Source of the DNA: Lewinellaceae bacterium
GTDB lineage: Bacteria > Bacteroidota > Bacteroidia > Chitinophagales > Saprospiraceae
DNA: 64,000 bases
Assembly: GCA_020636375.1 (NCBI GenBank)
Contig: JACJXZ010000005.1
Location: 558,001-622,000 of the forward strand
Reading direction: 5' to 3'
Shown here: positions 17,678 through 26,239 of the stretch, piece after piece
Layout: each line of letters begins with the position of its first letter
How positions within the stretch are numbered: position 1 is the first letter of the stretch
The notes under the pieces: generated by a model
The model's database searches: none
Told to the model about the DNA's origin: nothing
Seen by the model: only the letters and a program-made list of their open reading frames with translations
Translations under genes and position numbers: made by a program

Positions 17678-17771
17678 ATGCAACCATGTCGGCAATACGC
17701 GGAATTTTCCCTCCCTATACTCGGCGGAAGCCCCTTTTTCCGTAGATTAGCCGCAAATCGAACCTGCTGGA

Positions 17772-18041
17772 ATGGAACGCATCCGCCCGATCGAAATCCT
17801 GCTGGGAGAAGTCGTGATCTACCTCATCATCTGGGTGTTCAACGACTATATGGCCGCCATGCTCAGCCTCATCTTCGGCAGCATCTTCCTGCTCATCCTG
17901 CTCGTATCCCTGGTGGTGGAGCTGGTGGAGAAATCAAAGGTGCCGCGCTGGTATTTTGTATTTATGGGATTGTCGGTGCTGGCGCCGGTGGTTGCGGCGA
18001 TTGTGTATGCGTTGATCAATAAGGGAATGGATTGGCTTTGA
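17772..18041 (+). CDS. Small membrane protein, two to three helices
   Basis: An 89-residue protein with hydrophobic segments at about 10-26, 30-50 and 62-82, separated by a short basic loop (VEKSKVPRWYF). No family recognised; small proteins of this type are common and mostly unnamed in Bacteroidota. It is convergent with the caspase-family gene, whose stop is 4 bp away, so the two may share termination. Confidence 0.65.
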   Translation: MERIRPIEILLGEVVIYLIIWVFNDYMAAMLSLIFGSIFLLILLVSLVVELVEKSKVPRWYFVFMGLSVLAPVVAAIVYALINKGMDWL

Positions 18042-18044
18042 AGT

Positions 18045-20105
18045 TTATATCCTCTGAAAATAAATCGTCATCGGATACGTCCCCCCATACCCGTCTGCCA
18101 GGATAAAGGTGATGCGCATATTCCTGCCGTCAAGCTGCTCGATGGTGCCGTTGCTGTTGCCCCAGTAGGGAGAAGCCATGGTGATGGCCTCGCCGCTGAT
18201 GTAGTAGTTCTGGTACTCCGAACCCACCGTGCTGGCCAGCAGGGCTGTGCCGTTGTTGTAGAAAGTGAAAGTGTAGGACAGCAGGTCGAGCGACTGCTGG
18301 TATTCGATGCCCATCTGGCGGACGGAGACGCCGTTGGAGCGCAGGTCCGTCACCCGCCAGGCGCCGAGGATGCGTTCGGCGTTGCCGGCCGGGGCGGGTT
18401 CGGGTTCCTCGATGGGTTCCGAATAAGCGGGACTGCCTTCGTCGTAGGGCTGGGTTTCCGTCTCTTCGGTATACGCCGGCGGAACGTAATCTTCCCCGGA
18501 ATTCAATTCTCCCAGCGCGGCGGCAATAACGGATAATACCACTACTGCTGCCGCCAGCCCGGCTATCCACCAGCCCCATCTGTTTCTTTTGGGCCGGGCG
18601 GCCGGCGGTTGCGAAGCAGCCCTCCCACCACCTGCCGTTCCGGACGCGGAGTGTTGCCGGCTCCCCGTTTCTTCTTCCATCAGGCCGGAGGTGGAGGCAT
18701 AGGAAGGCGGGGCCGGCCGTTCCAGCCGCTGGCGGCATACCCGGATGAGGTCTTCGATCTTGGGGTCATCGCCTGTCCTGGAAGCTTCGTTGAAGTACTG
18801 GATGGCGAGGCGGTAGTTGCCTTGTTTCATTGCCTCCTCTCCGTTCTGGAAATGCTGGAGGAAGGTGATGCCGTTGGAGCAGAAGTTGATCTGCTGTTCG
18901 ATGTATTCGTAGTTGGGGGCAAAGCCTTCCATATAGAAATGCAGGCTTTCGCGGTATAGCTCGCGGGCCTGCTCCAGTTTTTTACTGCTGAAAAGCGCTT
19001 CGGCCTGCCGGATGCGCTGCTGGAATTGCTGCTGGATGTCTTCGCGCTCGGCGTCTTTCTGCGCCAGTTCTTCCAGTATTTTTCGGCGCTCCTGGTGTTT
19101 GGCCTGCAGGGCGTCGAGCCGCTGCCTCGCCTCCTCCAGGTACTTGCCGGCGCCGGCGTATTTCTGCAGGTAGTTCTTATAGGCCAGCTCGTTGTCCTTG
19201 GCCCTGGCGCTGCGCCACACGTCTTCTTCTCTGAGCGCCAGCAGGCGGCGCTCTGCCAGGGTAGCGTACTGCCCGGTGGGGTAGTACTCCAGATAGTTCT
19301 GATAAGCCCGTACGGTGCCTTTTTCCTGCACATTTGCCCAGAAATCCGCTTCGCTCACGCGGAGGTGGAAGACGAACTCCCCTCCTTCGTCCGCCGAATT
19401 CTGGATACGGCCGTCGACCGGGTTCTGCCGGGCCTTGCCGGCAATGAATTCCTTGATGTATTGTACCAGGGCGGTGGTATTGACCGCCCGTTTGGTGTTG
19501 CGCTTCAGGTAGGTGATCAGGCCAGCGGCGAAGGGGCTGTTCTCCCCTGCCCTGCCGTCGGAAACCGTCTCCAGGCGGCCGGAGCTGACGATGCGGCGGG
19601 AACGGAAGTGCTCATCGATTGAGGTGTTGCGCTTTTTCACCACCAGGGAACCGGAAAAGCAGGAGTCGATGATCAACAGAACGTGGTGGGCGTCAATGGC
19701 GTTGATGCGCTTGATGATGTTGGAGTTGGAGATGAATCGGTCTTCGGTGTCCGTTTTGGCATCCACCGGAATCCAGTGGCCCTCATCGAAGTCTTCGTCG
19801 TAGTGGCCATGGCCGGAGTAGTAGACCAGCAGGTTGTCCTGGGGCGTGACCTTCCGCTTCAGCTCGCGGATGGCGTCGTAAATGTTGGCCTCGGTGGCCC
19901 GCTCGTCGAAGAGGGTGGTGATGAGTTCCTCGTCGAACTGGTACTGCTGGATGAGCACCTGTATGAGGTCGCGGGCGTCCTTGACGGCGTTGTCCAGGGG
20001 CGTCCAGTGCTGGTAGCGGTCGATGCCGATGGCGAGCAGGTAGTTCTTGCCCTGGCGGGGGTCGTAAGATGGTTGGGTGTTTGAAATGTCTATGCCTCGT
20101 TCCAT
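18045..20105 (-). CDS. Caspase-family (C14) peptidase with TPR-like region, membrane anchor and lipocalin-like tail
   Basis: A 686-residue protein. Residues 20-260 are a caspase/metacaspase-like domain with catalytic His99 (YYSGHGHYD) and Cys149 (IIDSCFSGS), so it should be an active cysteine peptidase. Residues about 270-470 are helical, with SEADFW/YLEYYPTG repeats and a TPR-like stretch (ALFSSKKLEQARELY). A single helix (WWIAGLAAAVVVLSVIAAAL, about 512-531) anchors it. The C-terminal 120 residues (ILGAWRVTDLRSNG) resemble small lipocalin-like stress domains. With the helix in the membrane, peptidase and C-terminal domains face opposite sides. No activating STAND ATPase is adjacent. It may act alone in stress response or cell-death-like processes; that role is inferred. 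Confidence 0.88.
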   Translation of the reverse strand: MERGIDISNTQPSYDPRQGKNYLLAIGIDRYQHWTPLDNAVKDARDLIQVLIQQYQFDEELITTLFDERATEANIYDAIRELKRKVTPQDNLLVYYSGHGHYDEDFDEGHWIPVDAKTDTEDRFISNSNIIKRINAIDAHHVLLIIDSCFSGSLVVKKRNTSIDEHFRSRRIVSSGRLETVSDGRAGENSPFAAGLITYLKRNTKRAVNTTALVQYIKEFIAGKARQNPVDGRIQNSADEGGEFVFHLRVSEADFWANVQEKGTVRAYQNYLEYYPTGQYATLAERRLLALREEDVWRSARAKDNELAYKNYLQKYAGAGKYLEEARQRLDALQAKHQERRKILEELAQKDAEREDIQQQFQQRIRQAEALFSSKKLEQARELYRESLHFYMEGFAPNYEYIEQQINFCSNGITFLQHFQNGEEAMKQGNYRLAIQYFNEASRTGDDPKIEDLIRVCRQRLERPAPPSYASTSGLMEEETGSRQHSASGTAGGGRAASQPPAARPKRNRWGWWIAGLAAAVVVLSVIAAALGELNSGEDYVPPAYTEETETQPYDEGSPAYSEPIEEPEPAPAGNAERILGAWRVTDLRSNGVSVRQMGIEYQQSLDLLSYTFTFYNNGTALLASTVGSEYQNYYISGEAITMASPYWGNSNGTIEQLDGRNMRITFILADGYGGTYPMTIYFQRI

Positions 20106-20150
20106 GAGTTTTGGGATTAAATTGTTGGGAGTTGGGGGATGGAGGGGCGG

Positions 20151-20220
20151 ATTGTTATATTGTTATAGTGTTATATTGTTATATTGTTATAGTGTTATAG
20201 TGTTATAGTGTTATAGTGTT
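20151..20220. repeat. Tandem repeat, 8-bp unit (gttatatt/gttatagt)
   Basis: About eight units of attgttat/agtgttat lie upstream of the caspase gene, in its expected 5' leader. The complement is the aacaatat unit seen at 1386, 35939, 38453 and 59469. Confidence 0.85.
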
Positions 20221-20307
20221 GGGCGCTTTTGATCCGGAGAAGGATAGTTAGATGGATTGATGTGGGAAGGCGAGGCTGGTCGGGAAATGCCTTGCTCTTC
20301 CTTATAG

Positions 20308-20493
20308 TCAGCTTTCGTCGATGATGCGGACAATATTTACTTTGACGTCCTGCATTACTTCGACGTCCTTGCTCCAGTCCATGATTTGCCAATCTTCGCC
20401 TTGCCTGGCGACCATTACTTTTCGGGTGTCTTCGATAAACGCTGCCGGGTTAGCCAAACCGCAGCTAAACCCGAAACCCGGCAGGTTGAGCGT
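20308..20493 (-). pseudogene. Short coding remnant directly behind fbp
   Basis: After the fbp stop codon the same frame stays open for about 60 codons to a TGA at 20308-20310. The last 45 codons read like real protein (FIEDTRKVMVARQGEDW, VKVNIVRIIDES) in a minus-strand sense. No start codon is available, so this is probably the 3' remnant of a deleted gene or of an fbp extension. Family not recognised. The first part overlaps an imperfect inverted repeat (20435-20494; arms aacgctgccgggtt and aacccggcaggttgagcgtt) that could terminate fbp. Confidence 0.35.
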
Positions 20494-21504
20494 TTACTTA
20501 AACGCCGGCGCCGCGCTGTAGCGCTCCACGAACTCCCGCATTTCCTCCACCATGCCCGGGGAGCCGATGGCGATGGTGATGCGCTGGTGCAGGTGCTGCA
20601 CCGGGAGGTCCAGGACGCGTTCCAACTGGCAGGTGATGGCCCGGCCGCCGGCCTGCTCCACGATGTACGACAGCGGGTTGCACTCGTACACCAGGCGCAG
20701 CTTGCCCTGCGGGTACTTGCGGGTATTGGGGTAGAGGAAGATGCCCCCCTGGAACAGGATGCGGTGGATGTCGGACACCATGGAGCCGATGTAGCGCAGG
20801 CGCAGGTTGAGGTCGGAACAGTGGTCGATGTAGCGGCGCATCTCGACGTCGAACTTGAGGTAGTAACCCTGGTTGACCGAGTAGTAATTGCCGCGGTCCG
20901 GAATCTGGATATCCGTATGGGAAAGGCAGAACTCGCCGATGGAGGGGTCGAGGGTAAAGCCGTTGACGCCGCGCCCGGTGGTGTAAACCAGGAGGGTGGA
21001 CGTGCCGTAGAGGACGTAGCCGGCGGCCACCAGTTCGGTGCCTTTCTGCAGGAAGTCTTCCAACAGCACCGGCCCTTCCGGGTCGCTCTTCCGGCGGTAG
21101 ATGCCAAAGATGGTGCCCACCGATACGTTCACGTCGATATTGGAAGAGCCGTCCAGCGGGTCGAAAACCACCACGTACTTCGACGTTTTGGTGGCTACCG
21201 ACTGGATGGGGATGAAGTCCTCCAACTCTTCAGAGGCGATGCCGCAGCACTCGCCGCTGTTCTTCAGGCAGTCGATGAGCTTTTCGTTGGCGTAGAGGTC
21301 GAGCTTCTGCACGTCTTCGCCGGAGACGTTCTCCGACCCGGCTTTTCCCAGGATGCTGACCAGGCCGGCCTTGTTGACCTCCCGGTTGACGATCTTGGCA
21401 GCCACGCCGATGTCGCGCAGCAGGCCGGTAAGTTCGCCGGAGGCGAATGGAAAATCTTTCTGGCGGCGGATGATGAATTCATCGAGCGTCACAATTCGGT
21501 TCAT
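20494..21504 (-). CDS. fbp: Class 1 fructose-1,6-bisphosphatase
   Basis: A 336-residue enzyme that hydrolyses fructose-1,6-bisphosphate to fructose-6-phosphate in gluconeogenesis. The metal-binding signatures are all present: SEELEDF near residue 95, FDPLDGSSNIDVN near residue 115 and the C-terminal GGIFLYPN and EQAGGRA segments. The start MNRIVTLDEFI is normal for the family and length is standard. Transcription would start in the 420-bp gap to the right. Cytosolic. An in-frame coding remnant follows its stop codon. Confidence 0.95.
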   Translation of the reverse strand: MNRIVTLDEFIIRRQKDFPFASGELTGLLRDIGVAAKIVNREVNKAGLVSILGKAGSENVSGEDVQKLDLYANEKLIDCLKNSGECCGIASEELEDFIPIQSVATKTSKYVVVFDPLDGSSNIDVNVSVGTIFGIYRRKSDPEGPVLLEDFLQKGTELVAAGYVLYGTSTLLVYTTGRGVNGFTLDPSIGEFCLSHTDIQIPDRGNYYSVNQGYYLKFDVEMRRYIDHCSDLNLRLRYIGSMVSDIHRILFQGGIFLYPNTRKYPQGKLRLVYECNPLSYIVEQAGGRAITCQLERVLDLPVQHLHQRITIAIGSPGMVEEMREFVERYSAAPAFK

Positions 21505-21581
21505 GAGTGGTTAGGTTTGTCCGTGGAATGTTTTTGTTTGTTGTCAGGGGTAAATATACGGGTATTGGGGGAGAAAACTTT

Positions 21582-21672
21582 GGTGTTGAGGTGTAAATGT
21601 GTTGAGGTGTTGAGGTGTTGAGGTATTGGGGTGTTGAGGTGTTGGGGTGTGGAGGTGTGGAGGTGTGGAGGG
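21582..21672. repeat. Tandem repeat, 8-bp unit (gtgttgag)
   Basis: About ten units of gtgttgag, drifting to gtgtggag at the right end, lie upstream of fbp (minus) and of the ABC exporter (plus). The surrounding gap 21505-21925 has no supported gene. Confidence 0.9.
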
Positions 21673-21894
21673 GAAGGCACTCTATTGGGTCTCCGCGAAT
21701 TCCCCGAACCAGAGAGCACACAAAGATGTGCAGAGTAACGCACTGGCTACTAAGGAAAATTCACCAAAAAAGAAAGGGAGGCAACCTGGCTTTTCATCAG
21801 TAAAAAAGAAAAAATGTGAGGAGCAGTGCAGCCCCACAGAACACTTTCCTTCCACCTTTTCAACTTATCTTCCCCCGATCGGTTATTAGTGTTG

Positions 21895-21902
21895 TACTTT
21901 TG
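21895..21902 (+). promoter_or_regulatory. Candidate -7 box (TACTTTTG) of the ABC exporter
   Basis: An exact match to the Bacteroidota -7 consensus TAnnTTTG, 24 bp before the GTG start of the exporter, giving a short leader. No clear -33 TTG at ideal spacing was seen. Confidence 0.5.
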
Positions 21903-21925
21903 CCAATGGAATAACCCGGTTTGTT

Positions 21926-23707
21926 GTGAAAGAACTAGCCTACGTCAATAAATTTTTCATCCGTTACCGCTGGCGGTTCCTGCTGGGGATCCTCTTCGTA
22001 TCGGTATCCAACTATTTCCGGGTGCTGCAGCCGCAGATGATCCGGGAGGCGCTCGACCTGGTGGTGGAGAACATCGGGCTGTTCGGGCTCTTCCAGGGGT
22101 TCGGCATGCAGCCGGAGCTGTTTAAAATACTGGGCCGGTCGTTGCTGTACTTCGGCGTGCTGGTGCTGATCCTGGCCCTGCTCATGGGCGTGTTCATGTA
22201 CCTGATGCGGCAGACCATCATCGTCATGTCGCGCCTGATCGAGTACGATATGCGCAAGGAAATCTTCGCTCACTACGAGCGGCTGAGCCTGGCATTCTAC
22301 AAACGCAACAACACCGGCGACCTCATGTCGCGCATCACCGAAGACGTCTCCAAGGTGCGCATGTACCTGGGGCCGGCCGTATTGTACGGCATCAACCTGG
22401 TATCCCTCTTCGTGCTGGTCATCTATTCCATGCTGCGCGTCAATGTGGAGCTGACCCTCTACAGCCTGGCGCCCCTGCCCCTGCTGTCGATATCCATCTA
22501 CTACGTTAGCAACCTGATCAACAAGAAGAGCGAGGTCATCCAGAAGCAGCTGGCCACCCTCAACAGCAGCGCCCAGGAGGTATACAGCGGCATCCGGGTC
22601 GTCAAATCCTACGTGCAGGAAGGGGCCATGGCAGGCTTCTTCGCCGAACAGAGCGACGACTACAAGGCTAAGTCCCTCAACCTGGCCCGGGTCGACGCCT
22701 TTTTCTATCCGCTGATGATCCTGCTCATCGGGGCCAGCACGGTGATCACCGTCTACGTCGGCGGGCTGCAGGTCGTCCGCGGCGCCATCACCCCCGGCAA
22801 CATCGCCGAGTTCGTCATCTACGTCAACATGCTGACCTGGCCGGTGACCGCCATCGGCTGGATTGCCTCCATCGTGCAGCAGGCCGCCGCTTCGCAAAAA
22901 CGCATCAATGAATTCCTGAACACCCAACCGGAGATCTCCAACCCGGAACAGGCCGCCGAACCGGTGCAGGGGCTCATCGAATTCGACCAGGTGGATTTCA
23001 CCTACCCCGACACCGGCATCCAGGCCCTGAAGCAGGTCAGCTTCCGGCTGGAACCCGGCCAGAAAATGGCCATCATCGGCCGCACCGGCGCCGGCAAGAC
23101 CACCATCGCCGACCTGCTCACCCGGATGTACGACGTCACCGGCGGCACCATCCGCATCGACGGCAGAGATATCCGCAGCCACAACCTCGGCCACCTCCGC
23201 CAACGCATCGGCTACGTCCCGCAGGATGTCTTCCTCTTCTCCGACACCATCGCCAACAATATCGCCTTCGGGAAACGGGACGCCGACCGCCAGGAGATCG
23301 AACAACACGCCCGCCACGCCGCCATCCACGACGAGATCATGGAACTCTCCGACGGCTTCGACACCGCCGTCGGCGAACGGGGCGTTACCCTCTCCGGCGG
23401 CCAGAAACAACGGGTCTCCATCGCCCGCGCATTCGTCAAACAACCGGATATCGTCCTGCTCGACGATTGCCTCTCAGCCGTCGATACCAAAACCGAAAAG
23501 CAGATTCTGGGTTACCTCTCCGGCGCCCTGGCCGACAAAACGGCCATCATCATCACCCACCGCATTTACTCCCTCCTGCAGTTCGACAAGATCATCGTCC
23601 TCGAAGACGGCGCCATCGTAGAGGAAGGCACCCACGAGGAACTGCTGCGCCAGAAAGGCTATTACCAGGAAATGTTCGAACGGCAGAGCCTGGAAGAGGC
23701 GGAGTGA
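21926..23707 (+). CDS. ABC exporter, fused permease-ATPase (MsbA/LmrA type)
   Basis: A 593-residue half-transporter that would dimerise in the inner membrane. The first 330 residues form the exporter membrane domain with six helices and the coupling-loop signature GDLMSRITEDVSKVR. The nucleotide-binding domain follows with Walker A GRTGAGKT (about residue 388), Q-loop YVPQDVFLF, signature LSGGQKQRVSIARA, Walker B IVLLDDCLSAVD (D-C-L in place of the usual D-E-A, with the catalytic Glu position taken by Asp/Cys) and H-loop THR. The start is GTG at 21926. The substitution of the Walker B glutamate suggests slow or asymmetric hydrolysis, as in heterodimeric exporters. Confidence 0.92.
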   Translation: MKELAYVNKFFIRYRWRFLLGILFVSVSNYFRVLQPQMIREALDLVVENIGLFGLFQGFGMQPELFKILGRSLLYFGVLVLILALLMGVFMYLMRQTIIVMSRLIEYDMRKEIFAHYERLSLAFYKRNNTGDLMSRITEDVSKVRMYLGPAVLYGINLVSLFVLVIYSMLRVNVELTLYSLAPLPLLSISIYYVSNLINKKSEVIQKQLATLNSSAQEVYSGIRVVKSYVQEGAMAGFFAEQSDDYKAKSLNLARVDAFFYPLMILLIGASTVITVYVGGLQVVRGAITPGNIAEFVIYVNMLTWPVTAIGWIASIVQQAAASQKRINEFLNTQPEISNPEQAAEPVQGLIEFDQVDFTYPDTGIQALKQVSFRLEPGQKMAIIGRTGAGKTTIADLLTRMYDVTGGTIRIDGRDIRSHNLGHLRQRIGYVPQDVFLFSDTIANNIAFGKRDADRQEIEQHARHAAIHDEIMELSDGFDTAVGERGVTLSGGQKQRVSIARAFVKQPDIVLLDDCLSAVDTKTEKQILGYLSGALADKTAIIITHRIYSLLQFDKIIVLEDGAIVEEGTHEELLRQKGYYQEMFERQSLEEAE

Positions 23708-23811
23708 ATAAAAATGGCTTCCCTGTTATATAGTTTCATGGCCTGGGTGAAACAGTGAAACAATGAACCCATCAATTTTTTTGAAATTTTCCACAAATAT
23801 TTACTTTTGTA

Positions 23812-23819
23812 AGGGAGTA
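23812..23819 (+). promoter_or_regulatory. Candidate -7 box (TACTTTTG) of the PUR-like gene
   Basis: Exact TAnnTTTG match 134 bp before the GTG start of the DUF3276 gene, implying a leader of about 125 nucleotides that contains the strong hairpin at 23879-23920. Confidence 0.45.
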
Positions 23820-23878
23820 GTTGTCAGCCGGGAAACTTTATGGTCTTGCCAGCGTGGTTATCCCCGGGGGCCGTACTC

Positions 23879-23920
23879 ATCACGAGGTAGTTTCCGGCCC
23901 TTTTGAAACCACCTCGTGAT
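23879..23920 (+). promoter_or_regulatory. Hairpin in the 5' leader of the PUR-like gene
   Basis: Arms atcacgaggtagtttc and gaaaccacctcgtgat pair at 15 of 16 positions around a 10-base loop. It lies 33 bp before the GTG start and lacks a T-tract, so it is a structured leader rather than an obvious terminator. Since the encoded protein has a nucleic-acid-binding fold, autoregulation is a possible but untested role. Confidence 0.5.
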
Positions 23921-23952
23921 CGGTATAATATTATTAACTAAACTCAATCAAA

Positions 23953-24384
23953 GTGGATAACGAGAGAAACCAAAGAAGATTCGAGAGTGTGTACTCCAGG
24001 AAGGTGCGTGCTGGCAAGAGAAGAACCTACTTCTTTGATGTGCGGAAAACCAAAGGGGAGGATTATTACCTGACGCTCACAGAAAGTACCAAGAAATTCA
24101 ACGGGGACGGGTATGAGCGCCACAAAATCTTCCTCTACAAAGAAGATTTCAATCGTTTCCTCGACAGCCTTGAAGACGTGATCAACCATGTCAAGGAAAA
24201 CCTGATGCCGGAATACGACTACGACGAATACACGAGACGGCATGAAGAGTTCGAGGCGAACCTCCGGGATGACGACGATGACCGCGACGACGACAGGGAT
24301 GATGACGATAAGCCGGAAGCGCTCCGGTCGCCTTCTCCCAAGCAGAAGTTCGACGTCGGCAGCGACGACGACATGACCTGGTAA
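23953..24384 (+). CDS. DUF3276 / PUR-type nucleic-acid-binding protein
   Basis: A 143-residue protein starting at GTG. Residues 8-85 have the PUR-like fold of the DUF3276 family found across Bacteroidota: FESVYSRKVRAGKRRTYFFDVR, then DYYLTLTEST and HKIFLYKEDFNRFLDSLEDV. PUR repeats bind single-stranded DNA or RNA. The tail is strongly acidic (DDDDDRDDDRDDDD), a feature often seen in these proteins. It is probably a cytosolic dimer. A clean Rho-independent terminator follows. The structured leader upstream is noted separately. Confidence 0.9.
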   Translation: MDNERNQRRFESVYSRKVRAGKRRTYFFDVRKTKGEDYYLTLTESTKKFNGDGYERHKIFLYKEDFNRFLDSLEDVINHVKENLMPEYDYDEYTRRHEEFEANLRDDDDDRDDDRDDDDKPEALRSPSPKQKFDVGSDDDMTW

Positions 24385-24417
24385 CTCTTCGTGGTTTGCA
24401 TCCGGAAACCGCCGGTA

Positions 24418-24454
24418 AAACGGGGTTGGACAATCGTCCAGCCCCGTTTTTTTT
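24418..24454 (+). terminator. Rho-independent terminator of the PUR-like gene
   Basis: acggggttggac and gtccagccccgt form a 12-bp stem (one G-T pair) around aatc, followed by eight T. It sits 34 bp after the stop codon. Confidence 0.9.
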
Positions 24455-24489
24455 GTTCTGGCGCCAGAAGCTGCACAGCCTACAGCCCC

Positions 24490-24597
24490 GGGAGTGAGCT
24501 CGGCCGAACGCTGGACAGCAGAAAGGGGAAAGCCGAGCGGAGTCGAGGCCAAGCGTGTGCAGGAGGCATGGAGTATCCAACCTTAGACGGGTAGCCG
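24490..24597. repeat. MITE-like element, family 2, copy with core in forward orientation
   Basis: Shares gtgagctcggccgaacgctggaca on its left and ccttagacgggtagcc on its right with the copy at 59312-59440, but the 56-bp core between them (24518-24573) is in the opposite orientation to the core at 59361-59416. The left terminal repeat is degraded here. It abuts a family 3 element. Confidence 0.8.
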
Positions 24598-24599
24598 AT

Positions 24600-24748
24600 A
24601 CGCAAAGTTTTCCGTTGATAATCAAGCCTCTGTGTGGCTCTGTGTCTTCCCTGCCTGCCTGTCGGCCTGCGGCACAGCCTGCCTGCCATTACTGCCAGGT
24701 AGGCAGGTCGGCGTACTCTGTATCCAAAAAATGTCCAGCAGTATGTCC
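24600..24748. repeat. MITE-like element, family 3 (GC-rich aggcaggc core), partial copy
   Basis: About 150 bp nearly identical, in inverted orientation, to 40476-40630. Internal features are repeated aggcaggc/gcctgcct and flanking ctctgtgt tracts. Only one end is present; the other terminal repeat seen in the 40-kb copy is missing, apparently at the junction with the family 2 element. Confidence 0.85.
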
Positions 24749-24778
24749 GCGCATCTCCCCGGCCTCCCCCCGTGTTCC

Positions 24779-25345
24779 TCATATCCGCACGCTCAGCCCC
24801 ACCGACGCCAGGGAAATCCCAAACCCCAGTTCCCCGAATACCCCCAGCCGGGGCGTCAGGCGGTAGCGGCTGCCGAAAAAGCCGGCATAGATCATTCTGC
24901 CGGAATTTTCCTGCAGGCCATTTTCGTTCTTTACCTTCTCCAACTGCCCTTCCATGATCTCAATATTGGCGTGAGCATAGGCCAGCGACATCCCGCCGTA
25001 AATCTCCCAGGGGCCCATCGGGCGGCTCCGGGCAGCGAAGCGCAGGCCCAGGAGGGAAGTGCTGTTGCGCCATTTTGCCGTCCCCCCGTCCCGAAGGGCC
25101 CGCAAGCCGGTCTCCGTGATGGAAAAGCCGGCAAAGGCGCCCAGGCTGAAGTTTTTCGCCAGCTTATAATCTGCCGACAGGCTGAGCGGAGGGGTTAAGG
25201 CCCTGCCGGCATCCTTGAGGTAGGTGGGCAGGATGCCTATGCCGGCGTTGACGTCCAGGTATCGCTCCGGTGCCCGGCCGTGCTGAGCTGCCGTAGTTTG
25301 AGCGAACAACAAAGAAAAGAAAGAGAGCAGCAGTGCGTTCTTCAT
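24779..25345 (-). CDS. Predicted outer-membrane beta-barrel protein
   Basis: The likely start is the ATG giving MKNALLLSFFSLLFAQ, eleven codons inside the longest frame, because it begins a good signal peptide (cleavage near TTAAQHG). The mature part of about 168 residues alternates short amphipathic strands (LDVNAGIGILPTYL, FSLGAFAGFSITE, WEIYGGMSLAYAH, LGVFGELGFGISLASVGLSVRI) ending in an aromatic-poor strand, as expected of a small barrel of the OmpA-like/PF13568 type. The specific family was not recognised. Single gene between repeat clusters. Confidence 0.7.
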   Translation of the reverse strand: MKNALLLSFFSLLFAQTTAAQHGRAPERYLDVNAGIGILPTYLKDAGRALTPPLSLSADYKLAKNFSLGAFAGFSITETGLRALRDGGTAKWRNSTSLLGLRFAARSRPMGPWEIYGGMSLAYAHANIEIMEGQLEKVKNENGLQENSGRMIYAGFFGSRYRLTPRLGVFGELGFGISLASVGLSVRI

Positions 25346-25954
25346 GATCAAGTATTTTAGGTAAGGAATAGGATTCATTATTGGCGTTTGGTCGTGCCGG
25401 GCATCTGGCCCGGATAAGGCGAAAAGGCATAGGCCTGGCTATCCCCGGAAAGCCATTTCCGGAGGCACGGTCAGAACCAGTAAGTCCGTCTGAGAATTTT
25501 TCTGTGCCTGGGGTGCAAAGCCTGAAGCCATACAGGAAAATCCCTCACTCTGAGCGTCGTTCTGTTTTCGGCAATAGCCCGCCTGGTTTTATAGTCCACA
25601 CGCAGGAATGCCGCCGGGCGTTGGGGCCGATCCGTTTTTCCGGCCCTCCGCCACCTTTATTCATAGCTGTTTTTTCAAATTATCACAATTTTGCCACTGT
25701 TTCCTGCCAAATATTCCCTTAAGTCAGGTTGCTGGCAAAACCGGATTCACTACCTTCCCACAATACAAAAATGAAACAAAGTTACAGATGCCGCCAGGAC
25801 AATTTTTTGGGTTTATCGGGGAGAAATCGCGCTGAGTCTGACATGAAAAACTGAATATCAAATCATTAAACAGCTGAAATATCAAATTTTGTTTGCCGCC
25901 GGCTTCGTTTTACAGACGTCAACCACAAAACTTACGACTAGTGCGGCTTTCATC

Positions 25955-26160
25955 GTAACTATTTAGATGGCCTGCCATCTAGACGGCTTTATTGCCACAA
26001 AGACTCCAAGGCACAAAGATTGCACCAAGGCTTTGTGCAATCTTAGTGCCCGCCTGCTGTGCCAGCGGCCGGCAGGTTTTTGTGTCCCTGCCTACCTGGC
26101 CAGCGTCAGATGGGCAGGCAGGTTTGTGGCAAAAGCCTATTGACCCAGCTAAATAGTTAC
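25955..26160. repeat. MITE-like element with 12-bp terminal inverted repeats (gtaactatttag)
   Basis: Begins gtaactatttag and ends ctaaatagttac. Inside are a smaller inverted repeat (aagattgcac and gtgcaatctt around 26016-26045) and the gcaggcagg type stretch also seen in family 3 elements and near 44850. The wider gap 25346-26239, almost 0.9 kb, holds no other feature that I can support. Confidence 0.7.
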
Positions 26161-26239
26161 CTTTCATCAGTCAAAAAAACAGGGCGAAACCGAACCATTA
26201 CGAGAAACCTATGTTTGAATATCAATTAAATCGAGAAAC

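Noticed and set aside
15939..17687. Minus-strand frame of 582 codons with HRPPSTV repeats
   Set aside because: It is the antisense of the GWxTD gene joined to the heptamer tract, which keeps any frame open.
21935..23443. Minus-strand frame of 502 codons opposite the ABC exporter
   Set aside because: Shadow of a gene with all ABC motifs; composition is His/Asp-rich nonsense.
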